DNA of 43,838 nt from Candidatus Angelobacter sp. (GTDB taxonomy: Bacteria; Acidobacteriota; Terriglobia; Terriglobales; Acidobacteriaceae), in the NCBI GenBank assembly GCA_025462835.1, contig JAOAPH010000102.1:1-43838 (forward strand), read 5' to 3'. Under the pieces are notes generated by a model, which was not told where the DNA came from, did not search any database, and saw only the letters and a list, made by a program, of their open reading frames with translations. Of this stretch, positions 24,242 through 34,535 are shown piece after piece (within the stretch, counting starts at the first letter, position 1; every line of letters begins with the position of its first letter). The translations under genes and the position numbers were made by a program.

Positions 24242-25816
24242 ATGATTCTTATCCTGCGAAAACAATTCAGACTGAAAGTTTCGCTTTCGACTCTCCTGCT
24301 GCTTACCGCCCTGTCGGGCGCAGCACAGAATGTCCATCAGCCGAACCAACCATTGCTCAGTCCTTGCAAGCTATCTGGGATCGCGGAAGTCCTGCAATGC
24401 GGAAAACTTACTGTTTTTGAAAATCGCGCCACCCGCACCGGGCGCACGCTTCAGTTGAATATTGTCGTCTTGCCAGCGCTGGATCCTAACTCAAAGCAGG
24501 AACCGTTGTTCGACCTTGCGGGAGGACCGGGAGTAGCTTCCACCGAATCGGCTAGGCTCTACGCAACTGAGCTCATGCAGTATCGACAACACCGAGATGT
24601 CGTGCTCGTCGATCAGCGCGGCACCGGCAAATCCAATCCACTGAATTGCCAGCGCGATTCCAGCCCGCAGAGTTTTCTGGACGAGATGTATCCCATCAAG
24701 TACGTGACCGATTGTCGCGATGATTTAAAAAAGCGCGCCGACCTGTCGCAGTACTCCACTCCAATCGCCGTCGACGATCTCGACGATGTCCGCGCGGCGC
24801 TTGGATATGACAAGGTCAGCCTCTCCGGCTTGTCATACGGCACTCGCGCGGCACTGGTCTATATCCGCCAACATCCAACTCACGTTCGCAGCGCAGTGTT
24901 GATGGGTATCGCGCCCACTAACAATGTTCTGCCTATGGCAATCTCCCGCGACGGCCAGCGCGCCTTGACTCTTCTTTTGCAAGAATGCGAGGCCGACCGA
25001 GACTGCCACGCAGCGTTTCCTAATATTCAAAGCGAACTCATTGACTTGCTGGCCAGGCTCGCGAAAGGACCGATGCAAGCAACGTATACCCTGCCTGGAA
25101 ACGGCAAAACAGCGAGAGTCACAATCTATCGTGACCCTTTCGCCGAAAAACTCCGCACACAATTGTATGAGGCCGATAAATCACGCTCGCTGCCCTACAT
25201 CATTCATGAGGCCGCCCGCGGAAATTTTGCGCCATACCTGGCCGTGGCCATTCCGCTTGACCGCCAAACTCCGGATCTCATCTCCGATGGCATGTACCTC
25301 TCCGTGAGTTGCGCAGAAGGCACGCGTTCCATTCCGGCGGATCGGTCAGCGCGGCTGAATCGCAACAGCGTTTTTGGTAATTACCGGTTGGCCCAGCAAC
25401 AACGCGCTTGTTCGCTTTGGCCGGCAAGAGAACTTCCAAAGAGTTACCAACAGCCAGTTACGTCCAGTGTTCCAGTACTTTTAATCTCCGGAAATATGGA
25501 TCCCATTACTCCGCCGAGTTGGGGTGCGGATGCTGCTGCACATCTTGTTAACAATCGCCATGTAGTAGTCCCGCATCATGCCCATTTCCCCGCAGGCTTG
25601 AGCCACATGGAGTGCTTAGACAAAATCATCCTCGATTTCCTCGCCCGTCCCGATGCGAAAGATTTGGATGCGAGGTGCGTAAATGAAATGCTTCCACCAC
25701 CTTTTAAACTGAGCGACACCGCCAACGCCCGCACGGAATTTATGCCTCTTTCCTTGCCCCACTCCATCTCATCTTCTAAGATGGAAGGTTCGCTCGAACC
25801 ACTACACGATTACTGA
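24242..25816 (+). CDS. Secreted alpha/beta hydrolase (tripeptidyl/prolyl aminopeptidase-like)
   Basis: A 524-residue exported hydrolase with a signal peptide (~1-28, ending SGAAQ). It has the oxyanion motif GGPG (94-97), DQRGTGKS (124-131), the nucleophile S198 in GLSYGT and acid D420 in GNMDPITPP. The His-rich stretch [14 protein letters not shown] (445-458) supplies the catalytic His, which is usually in a GHG context. These features fit the TAP/proline iminopeptidase group, which removes N-terminal residues or tripeptides from peptides outside the cytoplasm. ATG 24242 has only a distant G-rich tract upstream. A regulated promoter candidate lies ~190 bp upstream. The mutase gene starts 8 bp after its stop, so the genes may be co-transcribed. 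Confidence 0.88.
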   Translation: MILILRKQFRLKVSLSTLLLLTALSGAAQNVHQPNQPLLSPCKLSGIAEVLQCGKLTVFENRATRTGRTLQLNIVVLPALDPNSKQEPLFDLAGGPGVASTESARLYATELMQYRQHRDVVLVDQRGTGKSNPLNCQRDSSPQSFLDEMYPIKYVTDCRDDLKKRADLSQYSTPIAVDDLDDVRAALGYDKVSLSGLSYGTRAALVYIRQHPTHVRSAVLMGIAPTNNVLPMAISRDGQRALTLLLQECEADRDCHAAFPNIQSELIDLLARLAKGPMQATYTLPGNGKTARVTIYRDPFAEKLRTQLYEADKSRSLPYIIHEAARGNFAPYLAVAIPLDRQTPDLISDGMYLSVSCAEGTRSIPADRSARLNRNSVFGNYRLAQQQRACSLWPARELPKSYQQPVTSSVPVLLISGNMDPITPPSWGADAAAHLVNNRHVVVPHHAHFPAGLSHMECLDKIILDFLARPDAKDLDARCVNEMLPPPFKLSDTANARTEFMPLSLPHSISSSKMEGSLEPLHDY

Positions 25817-25824
25817 GTAACCCT

Positions 25825-27633
<1,809 letters not shown>

Positions 27634-27637
27634 ACCT

Positions 27638-28255
27638 ATGCGCCGTGCCCTCAATCACCTCAAAAAATCCGACCCCGTTCTCGCTGAGATAATCTCGCGT
27701 GTCGGCCCATGCAAAATGACGTACCGCGAGCCGACTTTTGAGGCACTTGTTCGTGCTGTGACGTTTCAGCAACTCAATGGCAACGCTGCGCGGACTATTT
27801 ACAATCGGCTCGTCGAAGCTGCCGGCGGGGAGATCTCGCCAGAGTCCATTCGCAACACTACTGTTGGCGAAATGCGGCGAGCGGGATTGTCCAAGCAGAA
27901 GATTGCGTATATACGCGATTTGGCAGAGCACGCTGCCGGCGGATCACTAGACTTTACGGCCTTACCGGCTTTGTCTGACGATGAAGTGATTGCCGCGCTT
28001 ACACAGGTGAAGGGCATCGGCGAATGGACGGCGCACATGTTCCTGATGTTCGCGCTTCGTCGCCCCAACGTTCTACCCACTGGAGACTTCGGTGTCCGCA
28101 GTGCCATCCGCAAGGCCTACAAGAAACGCTATAAGACCAAGGACGGATTGCCTTCCCCCGCGCACATTCAGAAGCTGGCGAAGGCGTGGGATCCTTATTG
28201 CTCTGTCGCCAGTTGGTATCTGTGGCGCTCACTCGAAAGCACTCCGGAGATTTAG
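27638..28255 (+). CDS. DNA-3-methyladenine glycosylase (AlkA-like, HhH-GPD)
   Basis: A 205-residue HhH-GPD glycosylase. The helix-hairpin-helix LTQVKGIGEWTA (121-132) is followed by the Gly/Pro-rich loop and catalytic Asp D150 in LPTGDFGVR. It excises alkylated purines in base-excision repair. It is shorter than E. coli AlkA (282 residues) because the N-terminal TBP-like domain is absent, as in many bacterial AlkA-like enzymes. It begins 4 bp after the mutase stop, so it is transcribed with an unrelated metabolic gene and physically separates the two mutase subunits. Confidence 0.92.
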   Translation: MRRALNHLKKSDPVLAEIISRVGPCKMTYREPTFEALVRAVTFQQLNGNAARTIYNRLVEAAGGEISPESIRNTTVGEMRRAGLSKQKIAYIRDLAEHAAGGSLDFTALPALSDDEVIAALTQVKGIGEWTAHMFLMFALRRPNVLPTGDFGVRSAIRKAYKKRYKTKDGLPSPAHIQKLAKAWDPYCSVASWYLWRSLESTPEI

Positions 28256-28279
28256 TTTCAATTCAACTGTGGAGGAAGA

Positions 28280-28519
28280 ATGCCAGACCACAAAGTGCAG
28301 TTCACGATTCCCTACCGCGAACTCGGGCGCGCCGATATCAAGTTCAAGGTCTATGCGCAAGAGACTGTCGGCAGGAAGCCGCCAGAAGAAGAGCTAATCG
28401 GCACACTTCTAGTGAGCCATGGCGCAATCGAGTGGCGCTCAAGAAAGAAACAGAACAAGGTCAAGCTCGATTGGCGCGATTTCGATCGCTACATGTTGGA
28501 GAAGAAGATTAAGCGGTGA
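28280..28519 (+). CDS. Small conserved-looking protein, unknown function
   Basis: A 79-residue soluble, basic protein (HKVQFTIPYRELGRADIKFKVY ... WRSRKKQNKVKLDWRDFDRYMLEKK) with alternating strand-like segments and no cysteines or membrane helix. A strong SD (GGAGGAAGA) precedes the ATG, which starts 25 bp after the glycosylase stop, so co-expression is likely. I recognise no family; its charge pattern would suit nucleic-acid binding, but that is a guess. Confidence 0.75.
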   Translation: MPDHKVQFTIPYRELGRADIKFKVYAQETVGRKPPEEELIGTLLVSHGAIEWRSRKKQNKVKLDWRDFDRYMLEKKIKR

Positions 28520-28530
28520 CAAAGGCAGCA

Positions 28531-28629
28531 CTCAGCATTTAGCACTTAGCATTCAGCCGTGAATTGAACAGCCTCTGCCCAGAGTTTCGCTTTTGGTGTT
28601 CTCCGTGTTCTCCGTGTCTCCGTGGTGAA
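28531..28629. repeat. Two dispersed low-complexity repeats
   Basis: 28531-28558 is a run of (T)CAGCATTTAGCACTTAGCATT-type units. 28588-28629 is GGTGTTCTCCGTGTTCTCCG and its continuation, the reverse orientation of the repeat at 5425-5458. Both are noncoding. Confidence 0.55.
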
Positions 28630-28658
28630 TTCGCAGTTGCTGTTGTATTCTTAATCAA

Positions 28659-29078
28659 GTGACAAACACTGATCAGAAAATCCGAGTGCTCGTCGCCAAG
28701 CCTGGCTTGGACGGACATGACCGCGGCGCGAAGGTAATCGCCCGCGCGCTGCGCGATGCCGGCATGGAAGTGATCTATACCGGACTGCGGCAGACACCGG
28801 AGATGATCGTCAACGCCGCTTTGCAGGAAGACGTGGATGTGATCGGACTTTCCATCCTCTCGGGCGCGCACAATGCGATCATACCCCGCGTGATGGACCT
28901 GATGCGTCAGCAGAAGATGGAAGACGTAATGGTCGTGCTCGGCGGAACGATTCCCGCGCAAGATCTTGATCAGCTGTCCAAAGCCGGAGTAGCAGCGGTC
29001 TTTGGTCCCGGAACGCCGATGCAGGAGATCATCCAGTTCATCCGAACGAACGTAAAGCCGCGCAGCGTAACGGCGTAA
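28659..29078 (+). CDS. B12-binding small subunit of acyl-CoA mutase
   Basis: A 139-residue cobalamin-binding domain. The base-off/His-on motif DGHDRG (D18-x-H20-x-x-G23) supplies the lower axial histidine; GLSILSGAH and VVLGGTIP complete the nucleotide-tail pocket. Length and sequence match the IcmB / split methylmalonyl-CoA mutase small subunit, partner of the large subunit at 25825-27633. GTG 28659 is the start; TATTCT lies 7 nt upstream and there is no SD, so the transcript may be leaderless and separately controlled. The subunits are separated by the glycosylase and a small gene, unlike the usual adjacent arrangement. Confidence 0.93.
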   Translation: MTNTDQKIRVLVAKPGLDGHDRGAKVIARALRDAGMEVIYTGLRQTPEMIVNAALQEDVDVIGLSILSGAHNAIIPRVMDLMRQQKMEDVMVVLGGTIPAQDLDQLSKAGVAAVFGPGTPMQEIIQFIRTNVKPRSVTA

Positions 29079-29158
29079 AGCTGATTTCCCCGCTTCAAAT
29101 CCTTCCTCAATTAATCCCGATTGTTGTTCGGCTATGATGCTGGAGTGGTGGGCCGGCA

Positions 29159-29755
29159 TTGATCGAACACGAACAATACTTCACAACTGATCGGACTCAG
29201 GACTCGATGGTGCTCACCATTACGAGCCCTGATCTCACTAATCGCCTGAGCCGCGCTCGCGTGTTGGCGCTGACGAATGAAGTAGAGCGACTTTTGAAGG
29301 CATCTAACTGGCTTCCTCTCATTCTCACCGGCAACCCGAAATTCTTTTCGGCGGGTGCCGACCTCAACGAGATCTCACAACTCACCGGCCCTGATGCATA
29401 TGAGTTCGCGCTCACGGGACAGCGCTTGATGAACGCCGTCGATAACTATCCTGCTCCAGTTGCCGCTGCGATCAGCGGCTATTGCATGGGTGGCGGACTC
29501 GATTTGGCGCTGGCTTGCGACTACCGCATCTGTTTGCCGAACGCGATCTTTGGACATCGCGGTGCAGCGCTGGGAATCATGACAGGATGGGGTGGGACAC
29601 AGCGGTTGCCGCGGTTAATCGGCAAATCGCGAGCTATGCAGATGTTTGTTGCGGCGGAGAAAATCCATGCGCGTGAGGCGCTGGAAATTGGCTTGGTGGA
29701 TGCGATATCGTCCGAACCACTGCGGACAGCCATTGAGTGGGTGCACAGCCGCTAA
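29159..29755 (+). CDS. Short crotonase-fold protein with altered catalytic residues
   Basis: A 198-residue enoyl-CoA hydratase/isomerase-family protein starting at TTG 29159. The CoA-binding core is clear (FFSAGADLNEI, AAISGYCMGGGLDLALACDYRI, GIMTGWGGTQRL), but it is about 60 residues shorter than typical hydratases and lacks the C-terminal helical module. Both hydratase glutamates are changed: GGGCELA is GGGLDLA (Asp), and FGQPEILLG is FGHRGAALG (Gly). Normal hydration is therefore doubtful; it may catalyse another crotonase reaction or be a binding protein. The start is uncertain: GGAG lies ~13 nt upstream. Confidence 0.82.
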   Translation: MIEHEQYFTTDRTQDSMVLTITSPDLTNRLSRARVLALTNEVERLLKASNWLPLILTGNPKFFSAGADLNEISQLTGPDAYEFALTGQRLMNAVDNYPAPVAAAISGYCMGGGLDLALACDYRICLPNAIFGHRGAALGIMTGWGGTQRLPRLIGKSRAMQMFVAAEKIHAREALEIGLVDAISSEPLRTAIEWVHSR

Positions 29756-29775
29756 CCAACCAAGAGCAAAGGCGT

Positions 29776-29813
29776 TGTCCCTCGACTCCGCTTCGCTCCG
29801 CTCGGGATGACAG
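29776..29813. repeat. Dispersed 'CTCGACTCCGCTTCGCTCCG' repeat
   Basis: TCGACTCCGCTTCGCTCCGC followed by TCGGGATGACAGA, a partly palindromic, purine/pyrimidine-biased intergenic repeat that I recall as abundant in Acidobacteriota and related genomes. It lies between the crotonase-fold and carboxylase genes. Confidence 0.55.
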
Positions 29814-29878
29814 AGGTGGAGAACACCGTGTATCGTAAAGAGTTTCCGTTCTCTACTTCAGGACTAGTGTAATCGCCA

Positions 29879-31591
29879 ATGGCCGAGAGCAGCACGAGCA
29901 CGACTCAATCCCACTCCAACGTCTTGCAGTCCAAGATTGACGCCACTTCGCCGCGTTTCGAGAAGAACATGCGCGCGATGGCGGAGTTGATGGCGCAGAT
30001 CCATAACGAGCAGGAACAGATTCAGATGGGCGGCGGAGCGAAGGCGATTGAATCCCAGCACGCAAAAGGACGTTTGACTGCGCGCGAGCGTATCAATCTG
30101 TTGATCGATCCGGAGACGGAGTTCCGCGAACTGGGCCTCTACACCGCGTACGGGATGTATGAAGAGTGGGGTAGCGCGCCGTCCGGTGGCGTGGTCACCG
30201 GCCTTGGACGCGTTCACGGTCGATTGTTCATGCTGATCGTGAACGACGCCACAGTGAAAGCCGGCGCGTTCTTTCCGATGACGTCGAAGAAAGTCATCCG
30301 CGCGCAGAATATCGCCATCGATAACAAGATTCCGACGATCTACCTCGTCGATTCCGCGGGCGTGTTTCTGCCGCTGCAGGAAGATGTCTTCCCTGACACC
30401 GACGATTTTGGCCGCGTCTTTCGCAACAACGCAGTGATGTCGGCGATGGGTATTCCCCAGATGGCGGCAATCATGGGAATGTGCGTTGCCGGTGGCGGAT
30501 ACCTTCCCGTGATGTGCGACCACATATTAATGACTGAAGGCAGCGGACTATTTCTTGCCGGGCCGGCGCTGGTGCAGGCGGCCATCGGACAGAAATATAC
30601 GGCGGAAGAATTGGGCGGCGCGAAGATGCACGCACAGATCGCCGGCACCATCGATTTTCGCGAAGAGAACGATGAGGCGTGTCTCACGCGTATCCGCTCG
30701 CTGGTGGACAAGATGGGAAACCGCGATTCGATCTCCTCACCCTTCAGTGTGACCGAATCGGAAGAGCCCCTGTTCGCGGCGGAGGAAATTTACGGCATCG
30801 TTGAATCGGACACATCGAAGCCGTATGACATGCATGAAGTCATCGCGCGCATTGTCGATGGCAGCAAGTTTGATGAATACAAGGCCGAGTACGGCAAGAC
30901 ACTGATCTGCGGATACGCGCGCATCGGCGGACATGCAGTGGGGATTGTCGCCAACCAAAAGACGCACGTCCATCACACGGATTCGCACACCGGCGAAAAG
31001 CGCGTCGAGTTTGGCGGCGTGATCTATACCGAATCCGCGGACAAGGCGTCGCGATTCATCATGGACTGCAATCAGAATTTGGTTCCACTGATCTTTCTGC
31101 ATGATGTGAACGGATTCATGGTGGGACGCGACGCCGAGTGGAGTGGCATCATCCGTGCCGGCGCAAAAATGGTCAATGCCGTTTCGAATTCCGTGGTCCC
31201 GAAGATCAGCGTGATCATCGGCGGAAGCTTCGGCGCGGGACACTACGCGATGTGCGGCAAAGCATTCGACCCGCGGTTCGTCTTCGCATGGCCCACTGCG
31301 CGATACGCTGTGATGAGTGGCGCGGCAGCCGCAGGAACGCTGGTCGAGATCAAGATCAAACAATTAGAACGCGGTGGCAAGAAGCTGACCGACGAAGACA
31401 AGAAGCAACTCTTCGATGAAACCAAGGCCACTTACGATCGCCAGACTGATCCCCGATACGGCGCCGCACGCCTGTGGATCGACAGCATTATCGATCCGCT
31501 GGACACGAGGCAGGCGCTTATCGATGCGCTCGAAGCGGTGTCACTGAACCCTGATGTTCCAAAATTCAATGTTGGCGTGTTGCAGACTTAG
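29879..31591 (+). CDS. Acyl-CoA carboxylase carboxyltransferase subunit (methylcrotonoyl-CoA carboxylase-like)
   Basis: A 570-residue carboxyltransferase with the two crotonase-like halves of the biotin-dependent acyl-CoA carboxylase beta family. Recognisable blocks: GRLTARERINLLID, YLVDSAGVFLPLQEDVFPD, GMCVAGGGYLPVMCD, ELGGAKMHAQIAGTIDF, and in the second half FLHDVNGFMVGRDAEWSGIIRAGAKM and GGSFGAGHYAMCG. The sequence is closer to methylcrotonoyl-CoA carboxylase beta (LiuB/MccB) than to propionyl-CoA carboxylase. It transfers carboxyl from carboxybiotin to the acyl-CoA; the biotin carboxylase/BCCP subunit is not in the window. Nearby HMG-CoA lyase and methylglutaconyl-CoA hydratase genes support a role in leucine breakdown. 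No clear SD. Confidence 0.92.
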   Translation: MAESSTSTTQSHSNVLQSKIDATSPRFEKNMRAMAELMAQIHNEQEQIQMGGGAKAIESQHAKGRLTARERINLLIDPETEFRELGLYTAYGMYEEWGSAPSGGVVTGLGRVHGRLFMLIVNDATVKAGAFFPMTSKKVIRAQNIAIDNKIPTIYLVDSAGVFLPLQEDVFPDTDDFGRVFRNNAVMSAMGIPQMAAIMGMCVAGGGYLPVMCDHILMTEGSGLFLAGPALVQAAIGQKYTAEELGGAKMHAQIAGTIDFREENDEACLTRIRSLVDKMGNRDSISSPFSVTESEEPLFAAEEIYGIVESDTSKPYDMHEVIARIVDGSKFDEYKAEYGKTLICGYARIGGHAVGIVANQKTHVHHTDSHTGEKRVEFGGVIYTESADKASRFIMDCNQNLVPLIFLHDVNGFMVGRDAEWSGIIRAGAKMVNAVSNSVVPKISVIIGGSFGAGHYAMCGKAFDPRFVFAWPTARYAVMSGAAAAGTLVEIKIKQLERGGKKLTDEDKKQLFDETKATYDRQTDPRYGAARLWIDSIIDPLDTRQALIDALEAVSLNPDVPKFNVGVLQT

Positions 31592-31779
31592 TCTCCGTGG
31601 CGCTTGGCTTCGGCGGCATCGGCAACAATTACGTTGACACACCGGTCCCGAGACGGTAGCCTTCGCTCCTCCTCTAAAAACTGATTTCAGCGCATTCCTC
31701 CGGGCTTGATTGTTCTTGCGCCGGATCATGCGCGAGCTTCGAAGCCTACTACTTACCACTAATCCAGGAGAGTTTGAGA

Positions 31780-32217
31780 ATGAAGAAGCGATTGCTTTCG
31801 TTAATCCCGGTTGTTGCACTGATGGTCTGTTTTTCAACCGCTGCCAGCGCACAACAAAAGCTCCCGGTCATTGTACCCAAGGGATCAGATATAAAACCAT
31901 TCGAGGTAAAGCCAAGCGACGCGCCAAAAAAGCCCGGCGATCTCAACCTACAGGACATTTTTGAGCCGAAACAACATGTCGCGTTTTGCAAGGAATTGAA
32001 GGCAGAGGAAACCCATCTTGAATCTCTGCTCTCAGCCCATTCAAAGCACAAGAGCAGCTGCACCGATATCAAGTCGCCGATCAAGACAGCAAAGGGAAGC
32101 TGCAGCGTAAGAGCGGCGGCACTCGATAGATGCCTTACCATGACTTTAGGCGAAATCAAATCTGAATCGAACGAGCACAAGTGCTCGCTTGCGGGCACAA
32201 TCACTAAAAAACCGTAA
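31780..32217 (+). CDS. Secreted protein with four cysteines, unknown function
   Basis: A 145-residue protein from ATG 31780, with AGGAG 9 nt upstream. The signal peptide (~1-24, ending ASAQQ) is followed by a Pro/Lys-rich stretch and a helical domain with four cysteines (FCKELK, SCTDIK, SCSVRA, RCLTM), plus a fifth in HKCSLAG, suggesting disulfides. I recognise no family. It stands alone between the carboxylase and HMG-CoA lyase genes and ends at a strong terminator, so it is probably a separate transcription unit. Confidence 0.75.
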   Translation: MKKRLLSLIPVVALMVCFSTAASAQQKLPVIVPKGSDIKPFEVKPSDAPKKPGDLNLQDIFEPKQHVAFCKELKAEETHLESLLSAHSKHKSSCTDIKSPIKTAKGSCSVRAAALDRCLTMTLGEIKSESNEHKCSLAGTITKKP

Positions 32218-32243
32218 GTTTCGAGAAATCTCTGTCTATTGCG

Positions 32244-32267
32244 GCCGCCCGTCAGGGCGGCTTTTTT
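32244..32267 (+). terminator. Rho-independent terminator
   Basis: GCCGCCC (32244-32250), loop GTCA, GGGCGGC (32255-32261), then six T. Ends the secreted-protein gene. Confidence 0.92.
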
Positions 32268-32309
32268 CGCTTAAACATCTGATATCGTTATTTGTCCGTA
32301 TTAGTCGCA

Positions 32310-33179
32310 ATGAATACCGTGAAACTTATCGAATGTCCCCGCGATGCCTGGCAAGGGCTGCCGGGGCAGATACCTGTTGATACCAAGGTCGCCTATCTGC
32401 GCGCGCTAATTGCAGCGGGATTCAAGCACCTTGATGCTGTGTCGTTCGTGTCCCCGAAAGCGGTGCCGCAGATGGCGGATTCGGAAGCAGTACTGAAGGA
32501 ACTTGATCCGCCGGATGACGTTGAGATCATCGGAATCGTTGTGAACGAAAAAGGAGCGGACCGGGCGATTGCCACCGAGGCGGTGCGCACGTTGGGATTT
32601 CCGTATTCGATCTCGCCGACATTTCTGCAAAACAATCAGCGGCAGACACTCGACGAAGCGATCGATCAGCTCGAAAAGATCAAGGCCAAGGCAGATGATG
32701 CGGGATCGGAAGTTGTCGCATATATCTCGATGGCATTCGGCAATCCGTACGGCGATTTGTGGAATGTGGATGAGGTTTCTGAAGCCGTTGGCATTCTCGC
32801 CGACATGGCAATAAAGCAGATTTCGCTGGCGGACACAGTAGGCGCGGCGAATTCAACGACAATTGCGGACGTGGTCAAGGCTGTTACTTCGAAGTATGAC
32901 CATTTGGAGATCGGCGTCCATCTGCATAGCCGTCCGGAGTCGGCGGTTGAGAAGATTTTGGCTGCGTACGATGCCGGATGCCGACGATTTGATTCTGCGA
33001 TCGGCGGACTGGGTGGATGTCCGTTCGCGCAGGATGATCTGGTTGGAAACATCGCGACTGAAAGCGTTCTGGCAGCGTTGATGCAACGTGATGTTGAGAT
33101 TCCGATCAAACACTCCATCTCCGAGGCAGCAGAAATCTCCAGTGAGATTGCGGCGCAGTACGGAGACGGCAAGGGATGA
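32310..33179 (+). CDS. Hydroxymethylglutaryl-CoA lyase-like protein
   Basis: A 289-residue DRE-TIM-family lyase. N-terminal ECPRDAWQG corresponds to the catalytic R-D of GPRDGLQ; SFVSPKAVPQMAD follows, and the signature loop GGLGGCPFA with the catalytic Cys is near residue 235. The metal-binding HxHD is present as HLHSR: both His kept, the following Asp replaced by Ser. HMG-CoA lyase cleaves HMG-CoA to acetyl-CoA and acetoacetate, the last step of leucine breakdown. ATG 32310 is chosen because MNTVKLIE fits the family; the frame is open to 32292. It overlaps the next gene by ATGA. Confidence 0.88.
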   Translation: MNTVKLIECPRDAWQGLPGQIPVDTKVAYLRALIAAGFKHLDAVSFVSPKAVPQMADSEAVLKELDPPDDVEIIGIVVNEKGADRAIATEAVRTLGFPYSISPTFLQNNQRQTLDEAIDQLEKIKAKADDAGSEVVAYISMAFGNPYGDLWNVDEVSEAVGILADMAIKQISLADTVGAANSTTIADVVKAVTSKYDHLEIGVHLHSRPESAVEKILAAYDAGCRRFDSAIGGLGGCPFAQDDLVGNIATESVLAALMQRDVEIPIKHSISEAAEISSEIAAQYGDGKG

Positions 33180-33616
33180 ACTTTCAAGATGTGACTGGGG
33201 CCCTTCAAACGGTAGCTCGGCACTTTCAAAGCCTGAGTCGAAAAACGAAATGGGCTATCGCGTCAGTTATTGTCGTGGCGGCGTTGCTTGGGCGTATCGT
33301 TTTTGTTCATCACATGAATCACTGTATGGATGGCGCTACATTGGACTACCAAAATATTCCAGTGTTGAGTTCGACGGATGGAAAGGTCGTTGTTCCTCGC
33401 CCGATCACGTATTACTTTCCACATGACATGAAACGCGCCGAAGTCGTCATAAAAGACGGCGACCGCGACATTCTGCGCGCTTCTGTACGCGACATGGGTA
33501 AGGGAATGCATAGTTTTGAAATTCCTCCTTTTGACTCCTCGCCACCCTATAACGGGAACGAGGGGCAAAGAGAGTACTCAATCGTCCTCGTGTATACATG
33601 CACCGATTCTTGGTGA
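33176..33616 (+). CDS. Membrane-anchored protein, unknown function
   Basis: A 146-residue protein whose ATG overlaps the HMG-CoA lyase stop (ATGA), so translation is coupled. A basic N terminus is followed by one membrane helix (~residues 24-44, WAIASVIVVAALLGRIVFV), then a soluble, probably extracytoplasmic, beta-rich domain (TYYFPHDMKRAEVVIKDGDRDIL) with a C-terminal CTDSW. I recognise no family. It sits between two leucine-breakdown genes but nothing ties it to that pathway beyond position. Confidence 0.75.
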   Translation: MNFQDVTGALQTVARHFQSLSRKTKWAIASVIVVAALLGRIVFVHHMNHCMDGATLDYQNIPVLSSTDGKVVVPRPITYYFPHDMKRAEVVIKDGDRDILRASVRDMGKGMHSFEIPPFDSSPPYNGNEGQREYSIVLVYTCTDSW

Positions 33617-33642
33617 AATAGATAGACAAGAAAGGCACCTTT

Positions 33643-34428
33643 TTGCCGGGATATAAGACTCTCCTCCTCTCCGAATCCGACAACATCGCCACAATCACAT
33701 TCAATCGACCCGAGAAGCGCAACGCTGTCAGCTTCGAGTTGGTTCAAGACCTGATGCGCGCGCTGGAAGAGATTGAAAAATCCAGCTCGCAAGTTGTGAT
33801 CATGACCGGCGCTGGCAAGGCGTTCTGCGCGGGGTTGGATCTGGAAGACCTCAAGGGGCTGGTCGGCAAGACGCACGAACAGAACGTGCAGGATTCGGCA
33901 ACGATGGCGCAGATGTTCCGCACCATCTACGATTTTCCCAAGCCGACGATCGCCGCAGTCAATGGCGCTGCCATTGCGGGAGGAACGGGCATCGCAACGA
34001 TGTGCGACTTCACGCTTGCGGTGCCAGAAGCAAAATTCGGGTACACGGAGGTGCGCATCGGATTTGTGCCGGCGATCGTGTCGTCATTCCTGGTGATGCA
34101 GGTGGGACACAAGATCGCACGCGACCTGCTGATGACGGCGCGCTTGTTCGATGCCGCTGAAGCGCATCGTTACGGGCTAGTGAATGAGATCGTCCAGCCG
34201 GAGAACTTGATGCCCAGAGCCCAAGAATTGGCAAAGCTGCTGCTCGAGAACAGCCCATCTTCCGTGCGTGCGACCAAGGCACTGATCAATGGGTTCATCA
34301 AGGCGCAGCTGGATTCGCAAGTGGCCGCCGCTATAGAGGACAATGCGCGCATCCGCAGCACCGCTGATTTCCGCGAAGGCATCTCTTCATTCCTCGAGAA
34401 GCGGAAACCGGTTTGGAGCAGAAAGTAG
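33643..34428 (+). CDS. Enoyl-CoA hydratase family, methylglutaconyl-CoA hydratase-like
   Basis: A 261-residue crotonase. CoA/oxyanion motifs: FCAGLDLEDL and AAVNGAAIAGGTGIATMCDFTLA; then FGYTEVRIGFVPAIVSSFLV, which retains the Glu equivalent to hydratase Glu164 while the Glu144 position is Gly. This AGGTGI...TEVRIGFVPA pattern resembles bacterial methylglutaconyl-CoA hydratase (LiuC), which makes HMG-CoA for the lyase encoded just upstream. The start is TTG 33643 with AAAGG ~8 nt upstream; no ATG fits. Full length, with the C-terminal helices. Confidence 0.88.
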   Translation: MPGYKTLLLSESDNIATITFNRPEKRNAVSFELVQDLMRALEEIEKSSSQVVIMTGAGKAFCAGLDLEDLKGLVGKTHEQNVQDSATMAQMFRTIYDFPKPTIAAVNGAAIAGGTGIATMCDFTLAVPEAKFGYTEVRIGFVPAIVSSFLVMQVGHKIARDLLMTARLFDAAEAHRYGLVNEIVQPENLMPRAQELAKLLLENSPSSVRATKALINGFIKAQLDSQVAAAIEDNARIRSTADFREGISSFLEKRKPVWSRK

Positions 34429-34520
34429 CTCTCATCAGGGTGAGCGCCAGCAAATCGCGGCTGCATTGAGAGCTCCTCCTTAGCATGGCGAACAACACTG
34501 CGAATCCATCTCTCTTCCTG

Positions 34521-34535
34521 TATCCTTTTCAGTCA
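34521..34535 (+). promoter_or_regulatory. -10 element close to the start codon (leaderless candidate)
   Basis: TATCCT (34521-34526) ends 8 nt before ATG 34535, and the intervening bases are pyrimidine-rich with no SD. Confidence 0.35.
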
